The position numbers and the translations under genes were made by a program. Below, piece by piece: positions 20,408 to 30,786 of a DNA stretch of 38,913 nucleotides (positions within the stretch are counted from its first letter, which is position 1; every line of letters begins with the position of its first letter). The stretch comes from a gamma proteobacterium SCGC AAA076-P13 (GTDB lineage: Bacteria; Pseudomonadota; Gammaproteobacteria; Magnimaribacterales; D2472). The notes under the pieces were generated by a model that had not been told where the DNA came from, ran no database searches, and saw nothing but the letters and a program-made list of their open reading frames with translations. The stretch spans positions 76,834-115,746 of the forward strand of contig ARRA01000004.1 of NCBI GenBank assembly GCA_000384935.1, given 5' to 3'.

Positions 20408-21269
20408 AACTACTTTTATAACAGTCTTTGCTGCGCTTATTGTTGGCTTCCTTTTAAACAGCTTTTTCATTGTTAATGAAAAAGAAGAGGCTATTGTTTT
20501 TCAATTTGGTGAAGCCGTTAGAACTGATATCGATGTTGGCTTTCATTTTAAACTTCCAATTGTCCAAGAGGTTAAAAAATATGACAGCAGAATACAAACC
20601 CTTGATGAAGAGCCTGATAGAATTTTAACAGTAGAAAGTAAGTATCTTCTCGTTGATTCCTTTATTAAATATAAAATAGCTGATGTTTTAACCTTCTACA
20701 AAGCTAATAATGGAAGTTTTAATAGCTTAAATAGCTTGCTTGGTCAGAGATCTGAGTTTGTTCTAAAAAATAACTTTGGTAAAAGAACTGTTAAAGAAGT
20801 TGTTTCTGGTGAAAGAGATGAGCTTATGAATATTATGCTTAACTCTTTGAATGATTCTGTTGCGGACCTTGGTATTGAAATAATTGACTTTAGGGTTAAA
20901 AGAATTGATTTGCCTTCCAATTTAAGCAACTCTGTTTATGAAAGAATGAGAACAGAAAGAAATAGATTAGCAGAAGAACTTCGTTCTGAAGGTAAAGAAA
21001 TTTCTAGAGAAATCAGGGCTGTAGCAGACAAGGATAAGGTTGTTATTCTTGCAGAAGCATATAAAAAAGCTGAATTATTGAGAGGTGAGGGTGATGCTGA
21101 GGCTGCAAGAATATATGCAGAAGGTTTCTCTCAAGATCCTGAGTTTTATGAGTTCACGAGAAGTATAAAAGCATATGTTGAAACCTTTGAAGATAAAGGT
21201 GATGTAATGTTAATTGATGCTAACTCTGATTTTTTAAAATACTTAAATACTAAAGAAATATCTAAATAA
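20400..21269 (+). CDS. hflC: FtsH protease modulator HflC (SPFH domain)
   Basis: Partner of HflK in the FtsH-regulating complex; periplasmic SPFH domain anchored by one N-terminal membrane segment (about 5-22). 289 residues, normal. EKEEAIVFQFGE starts the SPFH domain; the helical part contains RNRLAEELRSEGKE and RGEGDAEAARIYAE, both typical of HflC. The ATG has a strong AAAGGAG Shine-Dalgarno seven bases upstream, inside the hflK coding sequence, giving an 8-nt overlap. purA follows after 12 bp, a common gammaproteobacterial order. Confidence 0.96.
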   Translation: MNRTTFITVFAALIVGFLLNSFFIVNEKEEAIVFQFGEAVRTDIDVGFHFKLPIVQEVKKYDSRIQTLDEEPDRILTVESKYLLVDSFIKYKIADVLTFYKANNGSFNSLNSLLGQRSEFVLKNNFGKRTVKEVVSGERDELMNIMLNSLNDSVADLGIEIIDFRVKRIDLPSNLSNSVYERMRTERNRLAEELRSEGKEISREIRAVADKDKVVILAEAYKKAELLRGEGDAEAARIYAEGFSQDPEFYEFTRSIKAYVETFEDKGDVMLIDANSDFLKYLNTKEISK

Positions 21270-22899
<1,630 letters not shown>

Positions 22900-22916
<17 letters not shown>

Positions 22917-23310
22917 TTATCAATGTCCTTAATGATTCTGCATTATTTTTTGTATTCACAATTAGCCTTTCTAGGAGCTGTTCTTTGTTTTCAACGCATG
23001 TAACATTGTTAATAAATGCAATATTTGGATAGGCTAGAGCAAGCTCACCAATTGATCTAAATGTTTCATTTGTAACTAGTTCGTAATGAGAGGTACCACC
23101 TCTAATAACTATTCCAAGAAATATTACTCCCACAAATTTTTCATTCGTACTCATTATTTTATGCTTTGCCAACGCGGCAAGCTCAATAGCACCTGGAGCA
23201 CAAGCAAACGAAAGATTAAAATTATTGGAAAGACTTTCAGATGAAATATCTACCATTTGTTTTATATAATCTTGATACCAAGATGTATGAACTATTAGAA
23301 CTTTATTCAT
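22900..23310 (-). CDS. ribH: 6,7-dimethyl-8-ribityllumazine synthase
   Basis: Penultimate riboflavin step: condenses the ribityl-pyrimidine with dihydroxybutanone phosphate. 136 residues, slightly short. The PGAIELA loop is at 39-45 and the phosphate/catalytic segment GIVIRGGTSHYELV at 66-79 with catalytic H75. It lies between ribBA (8-nt overlap) and nusB (17-nt overlap). No riboflavin synthase gene, which should act on its product, is present in this cluster. Confidence 0.93.
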
Positions 23311-24382
23311 TTACAAAACCAGTTATTTCAATATTAAAACCCGACACTGCATTATATTTAGTTGGAGTTCCAAGTACTGAGATTTTCTTAAGATCAAGGG
23401 CTCTTAATATTTGAGACCCAACACCAATAACTCTTCTATTTGCTTTAGGCTCAACCTCTTTATCCTCTAGTTTATTTAGCCAATAACTTTTAGCATCCCT
23501 ATGGTTAATCAAAACAAAAAGCCCAGCCTCTTCTTTAGAAATTCTTTCAAGAGATTTTCTAATAGACCAATTTTTTCCAAGATCTTCTATACCAAGGGTA
23601 TCCTGTAAGATGCTATGTGTCTGTACTCTAACTAAAGGCGATTCTATTGACTGAAGATTGCCTTTTGAAAGCGAAAAATGATACTCGTCATTGATGATGT
23701 CTCTCCAAACAATTAATTTAAAATCACCAAATTCATTTGAAACATCTTTTTCATGCATAGCCTCAACAGTGGAATCTGAGGAAAGCCTATAATCAATTAA
23801 ATCCGCTATTGTTCCTACCTTAATATTATTATCTTTACCAAATTTTATAAGATCATCCCTTCGTGCCATTGTTCCATCATCATTCATGATTTCACATATC
23901 ACTCCAGCAGATTGAAGGCCAGCAAGTTTTGCTAAATCACATGCAGCTTCTGTGTGCCCAGCTCTGCTTAGCACTCCACCTTCCATAGCCTTTAAAGGGA
24001 AGATATGGCCAGGTTGAACGATATCTGATGCTTTTGAATCTTTGTTTACTGCAGTTCTAATTGTATATGCTCTATCTGCAGCAGATATTCCAGTAGTGAT
24101 ACCTTCTGCAGCCTCAATCGATACCGTAAAAGCTGTTCTATTGGCAGCCTTATTATTAATAGTCATCATCTGAAGATCATACTTTTCACAAAGATTGGTA
24201 CTCATTGGAAGGCATATTAACCCTCTGCCTTTAGAGGCCATAAAATTAATAATTTCTGGCGTAACCAAATCTGCAGCGCATATAAGATCGCCTTCATTTT
24301 CCCTAGATTCATCATCAAGAATTATGACCATCTTGCCATTTTTAATATCTTCAATGATTTCTATGATATTGTTCTTTAGCAT
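23303..24382 (-). CDS. ribBA: 3,4-dihydroxy-2-butanone 4-phosphate synthase with degenerate GTP cyclohydrolase II-like domain
   Basis: N-terminal RibB domain (about 1-200) makes dihydroxybutanone phosphate from ribulose 5-phosphate: [10 protein letters not shown] at 23-32, RTAFTVSIE, and [12 protein letters not shown] at 139-150. The C-terminal half (about 205-359) is GTP-cyclohydrolase-II-like in length and position but lacks the zinc-binding cysteines of that enzyme, so it is probably inactive in GTP opening. This degenerate form is common in gammaproteobacteria, which keep a separate ribA. No ribA is in the window. Overlaps ribD by 7 nt upstream and ribH by 8 nt downstream. In pseudomonads riboflavin synthase sits between ribD and this gene; here there is no room. 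Confidence 0.92.
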   Translation of the reverse strand: MLKNNIIEIIEDIKNGKMVIILDDESRENEGDLICAADLVTPEIINFMASKGRGLICLPMSTNLCEKYDLQMMTINNKAANRTAFTVSIEAAEGITTGISAADRAYTIRTAVNKDSKASDIVQPGHIFPLKAMEGGVLSRAGHTEAACDLAKLAGLQSAGVICEIMNDDGTMARRDDLIKFGKDNNIKVGTIADLIDYRLSSDSTVEAMHEKDVSNEFGDFKLIVWRDIINDEYHFSLSKGNLQSIESPLVRVQTHSILQDTLGIEDLGKNWSIRKSLERISKEEAGLFVLINHRDAKSYWLNKLEDKEVEPKANRRVIGVGSQILRALDLKKISVLGTPTKYNAVSGFNIEITGFVNE

Positions 24383-25386
24383 TTTTTATAGATTTGTTTA
24401 ATGTCTGATTCAATTTTATATGAGGATTCTAGAGTAAAACCAAAGTTTTCAACAGTAATTTCTTCATCAAACCAATTTACACCATCATCTCCTACCTTAT
24501 TTGGAGATTTATAAATAATTACTTCATCCACAAGATTAGAAATTAAAAATGCATTTACTAACTTAGGCCCAGCTTCAACAAGGATTGAGTTAATCTGTGA
24601 TTTTTGAATTTGAGACACTATTTTGTGAATATTTCTTTCTTTTATAATTTCAACATCTGCTTCCTGAAAAAATTTATAGTCATATGAGATATTGTCTTTA
24701 TTTGATAAGAGTATTTTTTTAGCTTGATTAACTGGAAATTTAACACGAGCATTCATTTGAGGGTTGTCAGCTAGAAGGGTGTTACCACCAGTTAAAATAG
24801 AATCATAATCTGCTCGTAAAATCTGAACATCTTCCCTTGATTCATTCGATGTAATAAATATCCTCTCGCCATTTTTTTTATGAGACTTTCCGTCAGCAGA
24901 TGAGGCAATTTTTACTGCAATATATGGTTTTTTATTCTCATGCTTGAAAAAAAAATGCTTATTTTGTTTTTTAACTTCATTAGCACAAATATCAAATTCA
25001 ACCATGACACCATTATCAATTAATTTTTTAATACCTTTTCCTGAAACCAATGGATTTGGATCCTTGGAACCAATGACAACTTTTTTTATTCCAGCTTTAA
25101 TGATTGCATCTGAGCATGGACCAGTTTTACCATGATGACTACATGGCTCAAGAGTACAGATTAATGTGAGTTCATCAAAAGAATTAAATGTTTTTCCTAG
25201 CTCTTTTTTTGCTTTTGCTATGGCGTTAATCTCTGCATGACATGACCCAAATATCTCATGCTCACCTTGTGAAATTATCTGATTATCTTTAATTAATAGA
25301 GCTCCAACAACTGGATTAGGTTTTGCAGTAAACTTGAAAGCATCAGCGTTAGAGATAGCTCTCTTCATATACTTAATATAGTTCAT
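24376..25386 (-). CDS. ribD: Bifunctional riboflavin deaminase/reductase RibD
   Basis: Deaminates the pyrimidine product of RibA and reduces its ribosyl side chain. 336 residues. The cytidine-deaminase-like domain (1-145) has zinc ligands in HAE at 50-52 and PC-x8-C at 81-91 (C82, C91), plus GSKDPNP. The DHFR-like reductase domain (about 150-336) begins at [15 protein letters not shown] and includes [28 protein letters not shown]-region signatures. Starts in an ATGA overlap with nrdR. Confidence 0.95.
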   Translation of the reverse strand: MNYIKYMKRAISNADAFKFTAKPNPVVGALLIKDNQIISQGEHEIFGSCHAEINAIAKAKKELGKTFNSFDELTLICTLEPCSHHGKTGPCSDAIIKAGIKKVVIGSKDPNPLVSGKGIKKLIDNGVMVEFDICANEVKKQNKHFFFKHENKKPYIAVKIASSADGKSHKKNGERIFITSNESREDVQILRADYDSILTGGNTLLADNPQMNARVKFPVNQAKKILLSNKDNISYDYKFFQEADVEIIKERNIHKIVSQIQKSQINSILVEAGPKLVNAFLISNLVDEVIIYKSPNKVGDDGVNWFDEEITVENFGFTLESSYKIESDIKQIYKKC

Positions 25387-25862
25387 TTTTTTGTTTTTTT
25401 TCTTGAGGGCTTTTCTTTACTAAGGGAAGTAATCTCTGCAGAAAAATCTTTAATATCTTGAAAATCTCTATATACAGAGGCAAAGCGAACGTAGGCCACA
25501 GTATCGACCTCCTTCAGAGTATTCATCATAAATTCACCAATTTTGATAGACTGAATTTCACGCACACCACTGGTACGGATTTCTGTAAGAATTTTACCAA
25601 ATGCAGTATCGATTTCTTCTGATGATAGAGGTCTTTTTTCTAATGCTCTCAACATTCCTCTTTTTAACTTAGAGCCATTAAATGGTTGTCTCTCCCCATT
25701 ACTTTTAATTACTCTAGGTAGAGCAAGGTCGGCTGTTTCAAAAGTAGTAAATCGAGAGTGACAAACTTCACATGACCTTCTTCTTCTTGTTTGAGATCCA
25801 TCAGCAACAAGCCTTGAATCAATCACTTTGGTATCTTCAGCTTGGCAAAATGGACAGTACAT
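25383..25862 (-). CDS. nrdR: Transcriptional repressor NrdR
   Basis: Repressor of ribonucleotide reductase genes that senses ATP/dATP. 159 residues. Zinc ribbon with C3, C6, C31 and C34 at the N-terminus, RRRR nearby for DNA contact, then an ATP-cone domain (about 49-139). The Lys-rich tail after 145 is poorly conserved. The ATG follows directly on the glyA stop, and its stop overlaps ribD, so glyA-nrdR-ribD are probably one message; nrdR next to glyA and ribD is the usual gammaproteobacterial order. Confidence 0.96.
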   Translation of the reverse strand: MYCPFCQAEDTKVIDSRLVADGSQTRRRRSCEVCHSRFTTFETADLALPRVIKSNGERQPFNGSKLKRGMLRALEKRPLSSEEIDTAFGKILTEIRTSGVREIQSIKIGEFMMNTLKEVDTVAYVRFASVYRDFQDIKDFSAEITSLSKEKPSRKKTKK

Positions 25863-27164
25863 CTATAAATTATAGACTGGATATTTACTAGTGAGATCAA
25901 TAACACTGTTTTTTATTTCATCCATTTTTGATATATCTTGATGATTTTCTATAACATCACAAATCCAATTGCTTATTTTTTCTACTTCTTCCTCTTTAAA
26001 ACCCCTGGTAGTTACTGCAGGAGTTCCAAGTCTTACCCCAGAAGTTACAAAAGGAGATCTTGGGTCATCTGGAACCGCATTTTTATTAACAGTAATATTC
26101 ACATCTCCCAATGCTTTTTCTAGCTCTTTACCAGTAATTTCTTTATTTCTAAGGTCAACAAGAATAATATGATTTTCTGTTTTACCAGTCACCACATTAA
26201 TTCCTCTAGATTGAATGGTAGAACACATAACTTTTGCGTTATCCATTACTTGTTTTATATAAGTTTTGAATGCGGGTTCTAAAGCCTCTTTAAAGCAAAC
26301 AGCTTTTGCAGCAACGACATGCATTAAAGGACCACCCTGAGAGCCAGGGAATACTGCAGAGTTTAATTTTTTTTCAATTGCTTCATTTTTTCTAGCTAAT
26401 ATTATTCCTGAGCGAGGACCTCTTAATGTTTTATGCGTTGTTGATGTAACAACATCAGCAAAAGGGATTGGTGATGGATAGAGTTCAGCTGCAACCAATC
26501 CAGATATATGAGCCATATCTACAAGAAAATATGCATTAACTTCATCTGCTATCTCTCTAAATATTTTCCAATCTATTATTCCTGAATATGCAGAAAAACC
26601 AGCAATTATTAATTTAGGCCTATGTTCATGAGCTAATTTTCTTACCTGATCGTAGTCAATTTCATTAGTTTCTGGGTGCAGACCATATTGAATTCCTTTG
26701 TAATTTTTTCCTGAAAAATTTACTTTTGCACCATGGGTTAAATGACCGCCATGATCTAGACTCATTCCTAAAATCGTATCATTAGGCTCTAATAGGGCTA
26801 AAAATGCTGCGGCATTTGCTGAGGATCCTGAGTGAGGTTGAACATTTGCATAATCTGCTTTGAAAAGCTCCTTAGCTCTTGATATAGCTAATTCTTCAGC
26901 AATATCTACATATTCACAACCACCATAATATCTTTTTGACGGATATCCCTCTGCATATTTATTTGTAAGAACTGATCCCTGAGCTTCAAGGATCCTAGTA
27001 CTCGCATAATTTTCAGAAGCTATTAATTCTATGTGCTCTTCCTGTCTTAAAGACTCATTTTCCATGGATGACCACAACTCAGAATCATATTCTTTAATTG
27101 ATTCATTATTGCTAAAAATAGAGTCGCTTTTAGAAAGCATTTTGATTTTTGATTCAGTGTTCAT
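25863..27164 (-). CDS. glyA: Serine hydroxymethyltransferase
   Basis: PLP enzyme converting serine and tetrahydrofolate to glycine and methylene-THF. 433 residues. [43 protein letters not shown] and the PLP-lysine region [13 protein letters not shown] (as [13 protein letters not shown] here) are all standard, as is [21 protein letters not shown]. It has about 16 extra N-terminal residues compared with E. coli GlyA; an internal ATG at 27140 would remove eight of them and cannot be excluded, since neither start has a clear ribosome site. 56 bp downstream of nth. Confidence 0.96.
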   Translation of the reverse strand: MNTESKIKMLSKSDSIFSNNESIKEYDSELWSSMENESLRQEEHIELIASENYASTRILEAQGSVLTNKYAEGYPSKRYYGGCEYVDIAEELAISRAKELFKADYANVQPHSGSSANAAAFLALLEPNDTILGMSLDHGGHLTHGAKVNFSGKNYKGIQYGLHPETNEIDYDQVRKLAHEHRPKLIIAGFSAYSGIIDWKIFREIADEVNAYFLVDMAHISGLVAAELYPSPIPFADVVTSTTHKTLRGPRSGIILARKNEAIEKKLNSAVFPGSQGGPLMHVVAAKAVCFKEALEPAFKTYIKQVMDNAKVMCSTIQSRGINVVTGKTENHIILVDLRNKEITGKELEKALGDVNITVNKNAVPDDPRSPFVTSGVRLGTPAVTTRGFKEEEVEKISNWICDVIENHQDISKMDEIKNSVIDLTSKYPVYNL

Positions 27165-27220
27165 ATTTAACTTTTACCACTTAAGAAAATAGAAAATTTT
27201 GAATCATGATTTTAAATCAT

Positions 27221-27874
27221 CTAAGGCTTCTTGTGAATAAAAGGCTTCATTCTTTTTGGATAACATGCCTTGCAGATACTACATTCGAGTCCATAGCAGG
27301 CTTTTGCTTGGCAGAACTCTCTACCCCAAAAAATAATTTGAAGATGTAGCTTGTTCCAAGATGATATTGGAAATAATTTTTTTAAGTCAATTTCTGTCAC
27401 CCTTACATTTTTTCCATTCGTTAAACCCCATCTTTGAGCAAGTCTATGAATATGGGTATCAACAGCAAATGCAGGCACTCCAAAGCCTTGGCTCATTACC
27501 ACAGAGGCTGTTTTGTGACCCACACCAGGAAGCTTTTCAAGATCATTAAAGTTATCTGGAACAATACTATTATATTTTTTAACAAGTATTTTTGATAAGT
27601 CCCTTATCGCTTTTGATTTTTTTGGACCAAGTCCGCATGGTTTTATAATTGAATAAATAGTCTCTTTGGATAGCTTACTCATTTCAAGAGGCGAAGATGC
27701 TAATTTAAATAAACTAGGAGTTACCTTATTAACTCTTTCATCAGTGCATTGTGCTGAAAGTAAGACAGCAACTAACAGAGTAAAATTATCAGAATGATCT
27801 AATGGTATTGGCGTTTTAGGGTAGTGCTTATTTAGCGTCTTTGCTATCAACAATGCTCTTTCAGATTTCTTCAT
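27221..27874 (-). CDS. nth: Endonuclease III (DNA glycosylase/AP lyase), altered Fe-S loop
   Basis: Base-excision repair enzyme for oxidised pyrimidines. 217 residues, close to E. coli Nth. Helix-hairpin-helix LPGVGHKT at 115-122 with catalytic K121 and D139 (VDTHIHR). The C-terminal iron-sulfur loop is odd: cysteines at 188, 193, 198, 201 and 204. Compared without gaps to E. coli C187-x6-C194-x2-C197-x5-C203, three ligands align (188, 198, 204) but the second is displaced, with C193 or C201 as substitute. Divergent from the small LETM1-like gene, with a palindrome in the 33-bp spacer. Confidence 0.93.
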   Translation of the reverse strand: MKKSERALLIAKTLNKHYPKTPIPLDHSDNFTLLVAVLLSAQCTDERVNKVTPSLFKLASSPLEMSKLSKETIYSIIKPCGLGPKKSKAIRDLSKILVKKYNSIVPDNFNDLEKLPGVGHKTASVVMSQGFGVPAFAVDTHIHRLAQRWGLTNGKNVRVTEIDLKKLFPISSWNKLHLQIIFWGREFCQAKACYGLECSICKACYPKRMKPFIHKKP

Positions 27875-27880
27875 AGTGTC

Positions 27881-27902
27881 AAATGTAGCATAATATACAT
27901 TT
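27881..27902. promoter_or_regulatory. Inverted repeat in the nth / LETM1-like divergent spacer
   Basis: Perfect 7-bp arms AAATGTA (27881-27887) and TACATTT (27896-27902) flank 8 bases. The repeat fills two thirds of the 33-bp spacer and starts 6 bp from each start codon, so a bound protein would cover both promoters. In such AT-rich DNA a chance match is possible. Confidence 0.35.
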
Positions 27903-27907
27903 AAAAT

Positions 27908-28195
27908 ATGAATGCTAATAAATTACAAAAATACATACTTAAGCTAAAAGAAAGTTTTTTAGAAGAGTCTGAAGAAAATAGAAAAATGCTAGATATTTAC
28001 GTCAAATCTATAGAAGGGCAGACCTCCAAAGAAGAAATAAAATATGCTGACAATCAATTAAAACAAATTTTTAAAAATTTAGGACTCGGTATTTTAACTG
28101 TTTTACCATTTAGTCCAATAACTATTCCCTATGTTGTAAAAAAAGCACAAGAGTATGGCATAGATATAATACCTAATTGGTATAAGAAGCTTTAA
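27908..28195 (+). CDS. Small LETM1-like domain protein
   Basis: 95 residues. The N-terminal half (1-55) is charged and helical; the C-terminal half, from about DNQLKQIFKNLGLGIL on, has the pattern of the LETM1 ribosome-binding-like domain: a short helix, a hydrophobic GILTVLPFSPITIPYVV segment, then a helix with GIDIIP. In large LETM1 proteins this part follows the membrane span; here it stands alone with at most one weak hydrophobic stretch (59-75). ATG at 27908; no strong ribosome site. It precedes the thiolase by 58 bp. Free-standing small proteins of this kind occur in proteobacteria but I know of no established function. Confidence 0.55.
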   Translation: MNANKLQKYILKLKESFLEESEENRKMLDIYVKSIEGQTSKEEIKYADNQLKQIFKNLGLGILTVLPFSPITIPYVVKKAQEYGIDIIPNWYKKL

Positions 28196-28253
28196 GAACA
28201 ACATGGGATAGATTAGAATAGTGGTGTAAATTTTTTACTTATTTGGAGAAATT

Positions 28254-29441
28254 ATGAAAAATGTAGTTATAGTCGATAGTGTTAGAACTGGACTAGCTAA
28301 ATCTCATCGTGGCGGATTTAATATGACTAGACCTGATAATATGCTTGCTCATATTATCAATGCCTTACTAGAAAGAAACCCCAACCTTCCTCCGGAAGCT
28401 GTTGAAGATATTATTATGGGTTGTGGAAATCCTGAAGGAGCTCAAGGTCATAACATTGGAAGAAATGCAGCAGTGTTATCAAATCTTCCATTAAGTACTG
28501 GTGGAACAACAATTAATAGATATTGCTCATCAGGTCTTCAATCAATCTCAATGGCAGCTGGTCAAATTATGGCTGGTTGTTACGATACTGTTATTGCTGG
28601 CGGCGCTGAAACTATTTCAATGATGAAAATGAATATGGATAATTTCGTCAATGAGAAGCTAGCCGAACAATCTCCTGGAATATACTACCCAATGGGTATG
28701 ACTGCTGAAGTTGTTGCAAAAAGATATAACGTATCAAGAGAAACTCAGGATGAGATAGCATTTGAAAGTCAAAAAAGAACTGCTGCTGCTCAGGAAGCTG
28801 GTATTTTTAATGATGAGATTGTAGCAATGCAAACCAAAATGTTACTCACTAACAAAGAGACAGGTGAATCTAAAGAAGTTGATGTAACTGTAGATAAAGA
28901 TGAGTGCAACAGACCAGGCACAACTATGGAAGCTTTAGGTAGCTTAAAGCCAGTATTTGACCCTGAAGCTGGTTCGGTTACAGCAGGAAACTCCTCACAA
29001 TTATCTGATGGCGCTTCTATAAATTTAGTTATGTCAGAAGAGAAGGCGCTTGAGCTTGGGTTAAAACCGATAGCTTATTTTAGAGGATTTACAACAATGG
29101 GTTGTGAACCAGATGAGATGGGTATTGGGCCAGTATATTCTGTTCCTAAACTGCTCAAGAATTATAATATGTCAGTCGAGGATATTGATCTTTGGGAGTT
29201 AAATGAAGCTTTTGCAGTTCAAGTTGCTCATTGCAGAGATACTTTAGGAATTTCTATGGATAAACTAAATGTTAATGGAGGCTCAATCTCAATTGGTCAT
29301 CCTTTCGGCATGACAGGTTCAAGATGTGTAGGTCATTTAACTCGTGAATTAGTTAGAAGTGATAAGCAATTTGGAGTTGTTACTATGTGCGTAGGTGGAG
29401 GCATGGGAGCATCTGGTTTATTTGAAAGATACCCAAGTTAA
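28254..29441 (+). CDS. Thiolase (acetyl-CoA acyltransferase)
   Basis: Thiolase-superfamily enzyme acting in fatty acid degradation or acetoacetyl-CoA formation. 395 residues. Nucleophile C91 (INRYCSSGLQS), NEAFA, GHPFGMTGSR with H349, and CVGGGMG with C379 are all present, so it should be active. Overall look is of the FadA/acetyl-CoA acyltransferase type, but chain-length preference cannot be read off. No fadB partner is adjacent. Good ribosome site (TTGGAG) 7 bases before the ATG. thiL follows after 3 bases. Confidence 0.9.
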   Translation: MKNVVIVDSVRTGLAKSHRGGFNMTRPDNMLAHIINALLERNPNLPPEAVEDIIMGCGNPEGAQGHNIGRNAAVLSNLPLSTGGTTINRYCSSGLQSISMAAGQIMAGCYDTVIAGGAETISMMKMNMDNFVNEKLAEQSPGIYYPMGMTAEVVAKRYNVSRETQDEIAFESQKRTAAAQEAGIFNDEIVAMQTKMLLTNKETGESKEVDVTVDKDECNRPGTTMEALGSLKPVFDPEAGSVTAGNSSQLSDGASINLVMSEEKALELGLKPIAYFRGFTTMGCEPDEMGIGPVYSVPKLLKNYNMSVEDIDLWELNEAFAVQVAHCRDTLGISMDKLNVNGGSISIGHPFGMTGSRCVGHLTRELVRSDKQFGVVTMCVGGGMGASGLFERYPS

Positions 29442-29444
29442 TCC

Positions 29445-30332
29445 TTGGTTTCAGAATTTGAGCTGATTAAATTATTTAATAATATTGGCTCTAAATATAA
29501 CGAACAAAATGGCATAGTCCTCTCTCCTGGAGATGACTGTGCCATTATTGATTTACCTCTTCCAATTGTTACTTCAATCGATGCATCTATTTGTGATGTT
29601 CATTTCCCAAACAATGCATCAGCAAAAGATATAGGTTATAGAGCAGTTGCGGTTGCTCTCAGCGATATTGCTGCAATGGGGTGTCAGCCAAGAGGTTTTA
29701 GTATTTCTCTTTCATGTTTGAGTCAAGATATAGGCTGGTATAAAGATCTCGCTGATGGATTTAGTGATATTGCTGATGAATTTCAAATGTCTCTTATTGG
29801 AGGAGATGTCACTAAAGGTCCTCTAAATATTAATGTTGTAGTATACGGAACTCCATATAATTCAAAATTCTTAAAAAGAAATGGAGCTAAAAAGGGAGAC
29901 TTTATCTGCATTACAAAGCCTGTTGGCAGAGCAAAAAAAGGCTTAGAAGATTTCCAAAATAATAAATCAGAATCTAGCTTTTTAGAAGATTATTTGCGAC
30001 CAAAACCTCAAATAGAATTAGGTAAAAAAATTGTTAATTACGCTTCATCATGCATAGATATATCTGATGGACTACTTTCCGATCTTAATCATATTCTTGT
30101 TTCATCAAAAGTTGGAGCAACCATTCTCTTGGATGATATTCCAATTACTTCTGATATAGATGATATAAATGCTGGTGATGATTATGACTTATGCTTTACA
30201 CTTCCTCCTCAAATGATGGAGAGTAAATTTTATAAAATTGGTGAAATTACTGAGGAATTAGGAATTAAATTTAACTCCAATAAAGGCTATGATGCATCAC
30301 TAAAAGGATACGACCACTTTAAAAATGAATAA
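29445..30332 (+). CDS. thiL: Thiamine-monophosphate kinase
   Basis: ATP-dependent phosphorylation of thiamine monophosphate to the diphosphate cofactor. 295 residues. SEFELI near the start, GDDCAII with metal-binding aspartates, ALSDIAAMG, LIGGDVTKGP, CIDISDGLLSDL, and GDDYDLCF all match ThiL. The start is TTG at 29445, three bases after the thiolase stop; it places SEFELI exactly as in other ThiL. The thiL-pgpA pair is conserved, and overlaps by 8 nt; in relatives it follows nusB. Confidence 0.94.
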   Translation: MVSEFELIKLFNNIGSKYNEQNGIVLSPGDDCAIIDLPLPIVTSIDASICDVHFPNNASAKDIGYRAVAVALSDIAAMGCQPRGFSISLSCLSQDIGWYKDLADGFSDIADEFQMSLIGGDVTKGPLNINVVVYGTPYNSKFLKRNGAKKGDFICITKPVGRAKKGLEDFQNNKSESSFLEDYLRPKPQIELGKKIVNYASSCIDISDGLLSDLNHILVSSKVGATILLDDIPITSDIDDINAGDDYDLCFTLPPQMMESKFYKIGEITEELGIKFNSNKGYDASLKGYDHFKNE

Positions 30333-30786
30333 ATTTCCCAACTTAAAAAAGCCATCTCACTTGTTAGCTACGTTATTTGGAGTGGGCAAGCTTCCTTATG
30401 GCCCAGGGACATGGGGTTCTCTGGCAACTCTTATTGTTTGGTATTTTTGTAATGAGTATATACAAACTAGTGTTGAAGTCCTTATAGCTATTATTCTTCT
30501 TGCATTACTGATTTGTTATTTTTCAACTAATGATCATGAGGAAAAAGATCATAAATCCATTGTTATAGATGAGTTTGCAGGAATGTGGTTGGCGCTCTTT
30601 TTAATTCCTGATATCACAACTGCTGGCTTAGCATTTTTATTATTTAGACTGTTTGACATTTTCAAACCATTCCCGATCTCTTATGTAGATAACAATATAA
30701 AAAATGCTTTCGGGGTTGTTTTAGACGACTTAATAGCAGGTTTAGCTGCTGGTTATTTAACAATATTTCTTTATTCTTTCTTCTAA
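30325..30786 (+). CDS. pgpA: Phosphatidylglycerophosphatase A
   Basis: Inner-membrane phosphatase making phosphatidylglycerol. 153 residues. GVGKLPYGPGTWGSLA at about 19-34 and IVIDEFAGMWLAL plus RLFDIFKPFP are the PgpA signature; several hydrophobic segments span the membrane. Coupled to thiL by an 8-nt overlap. Its last 30 nt overlap the end of convergent dxs. Confidence 0.95.
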   Translation: MNKFPNLKKPSHLLATLFGVGKLPYGPGTWGSLATLIVWYFCNEYIQTSVEVLIAIILLALLICYFSTNDHEEKDHKSIVIDEFAGMWLALFLIPDITTAGLAFLLFRLFDIFKPFPISYVDNNIKNAFGVVLDDLIAGLAAGYLTIFLYSFF

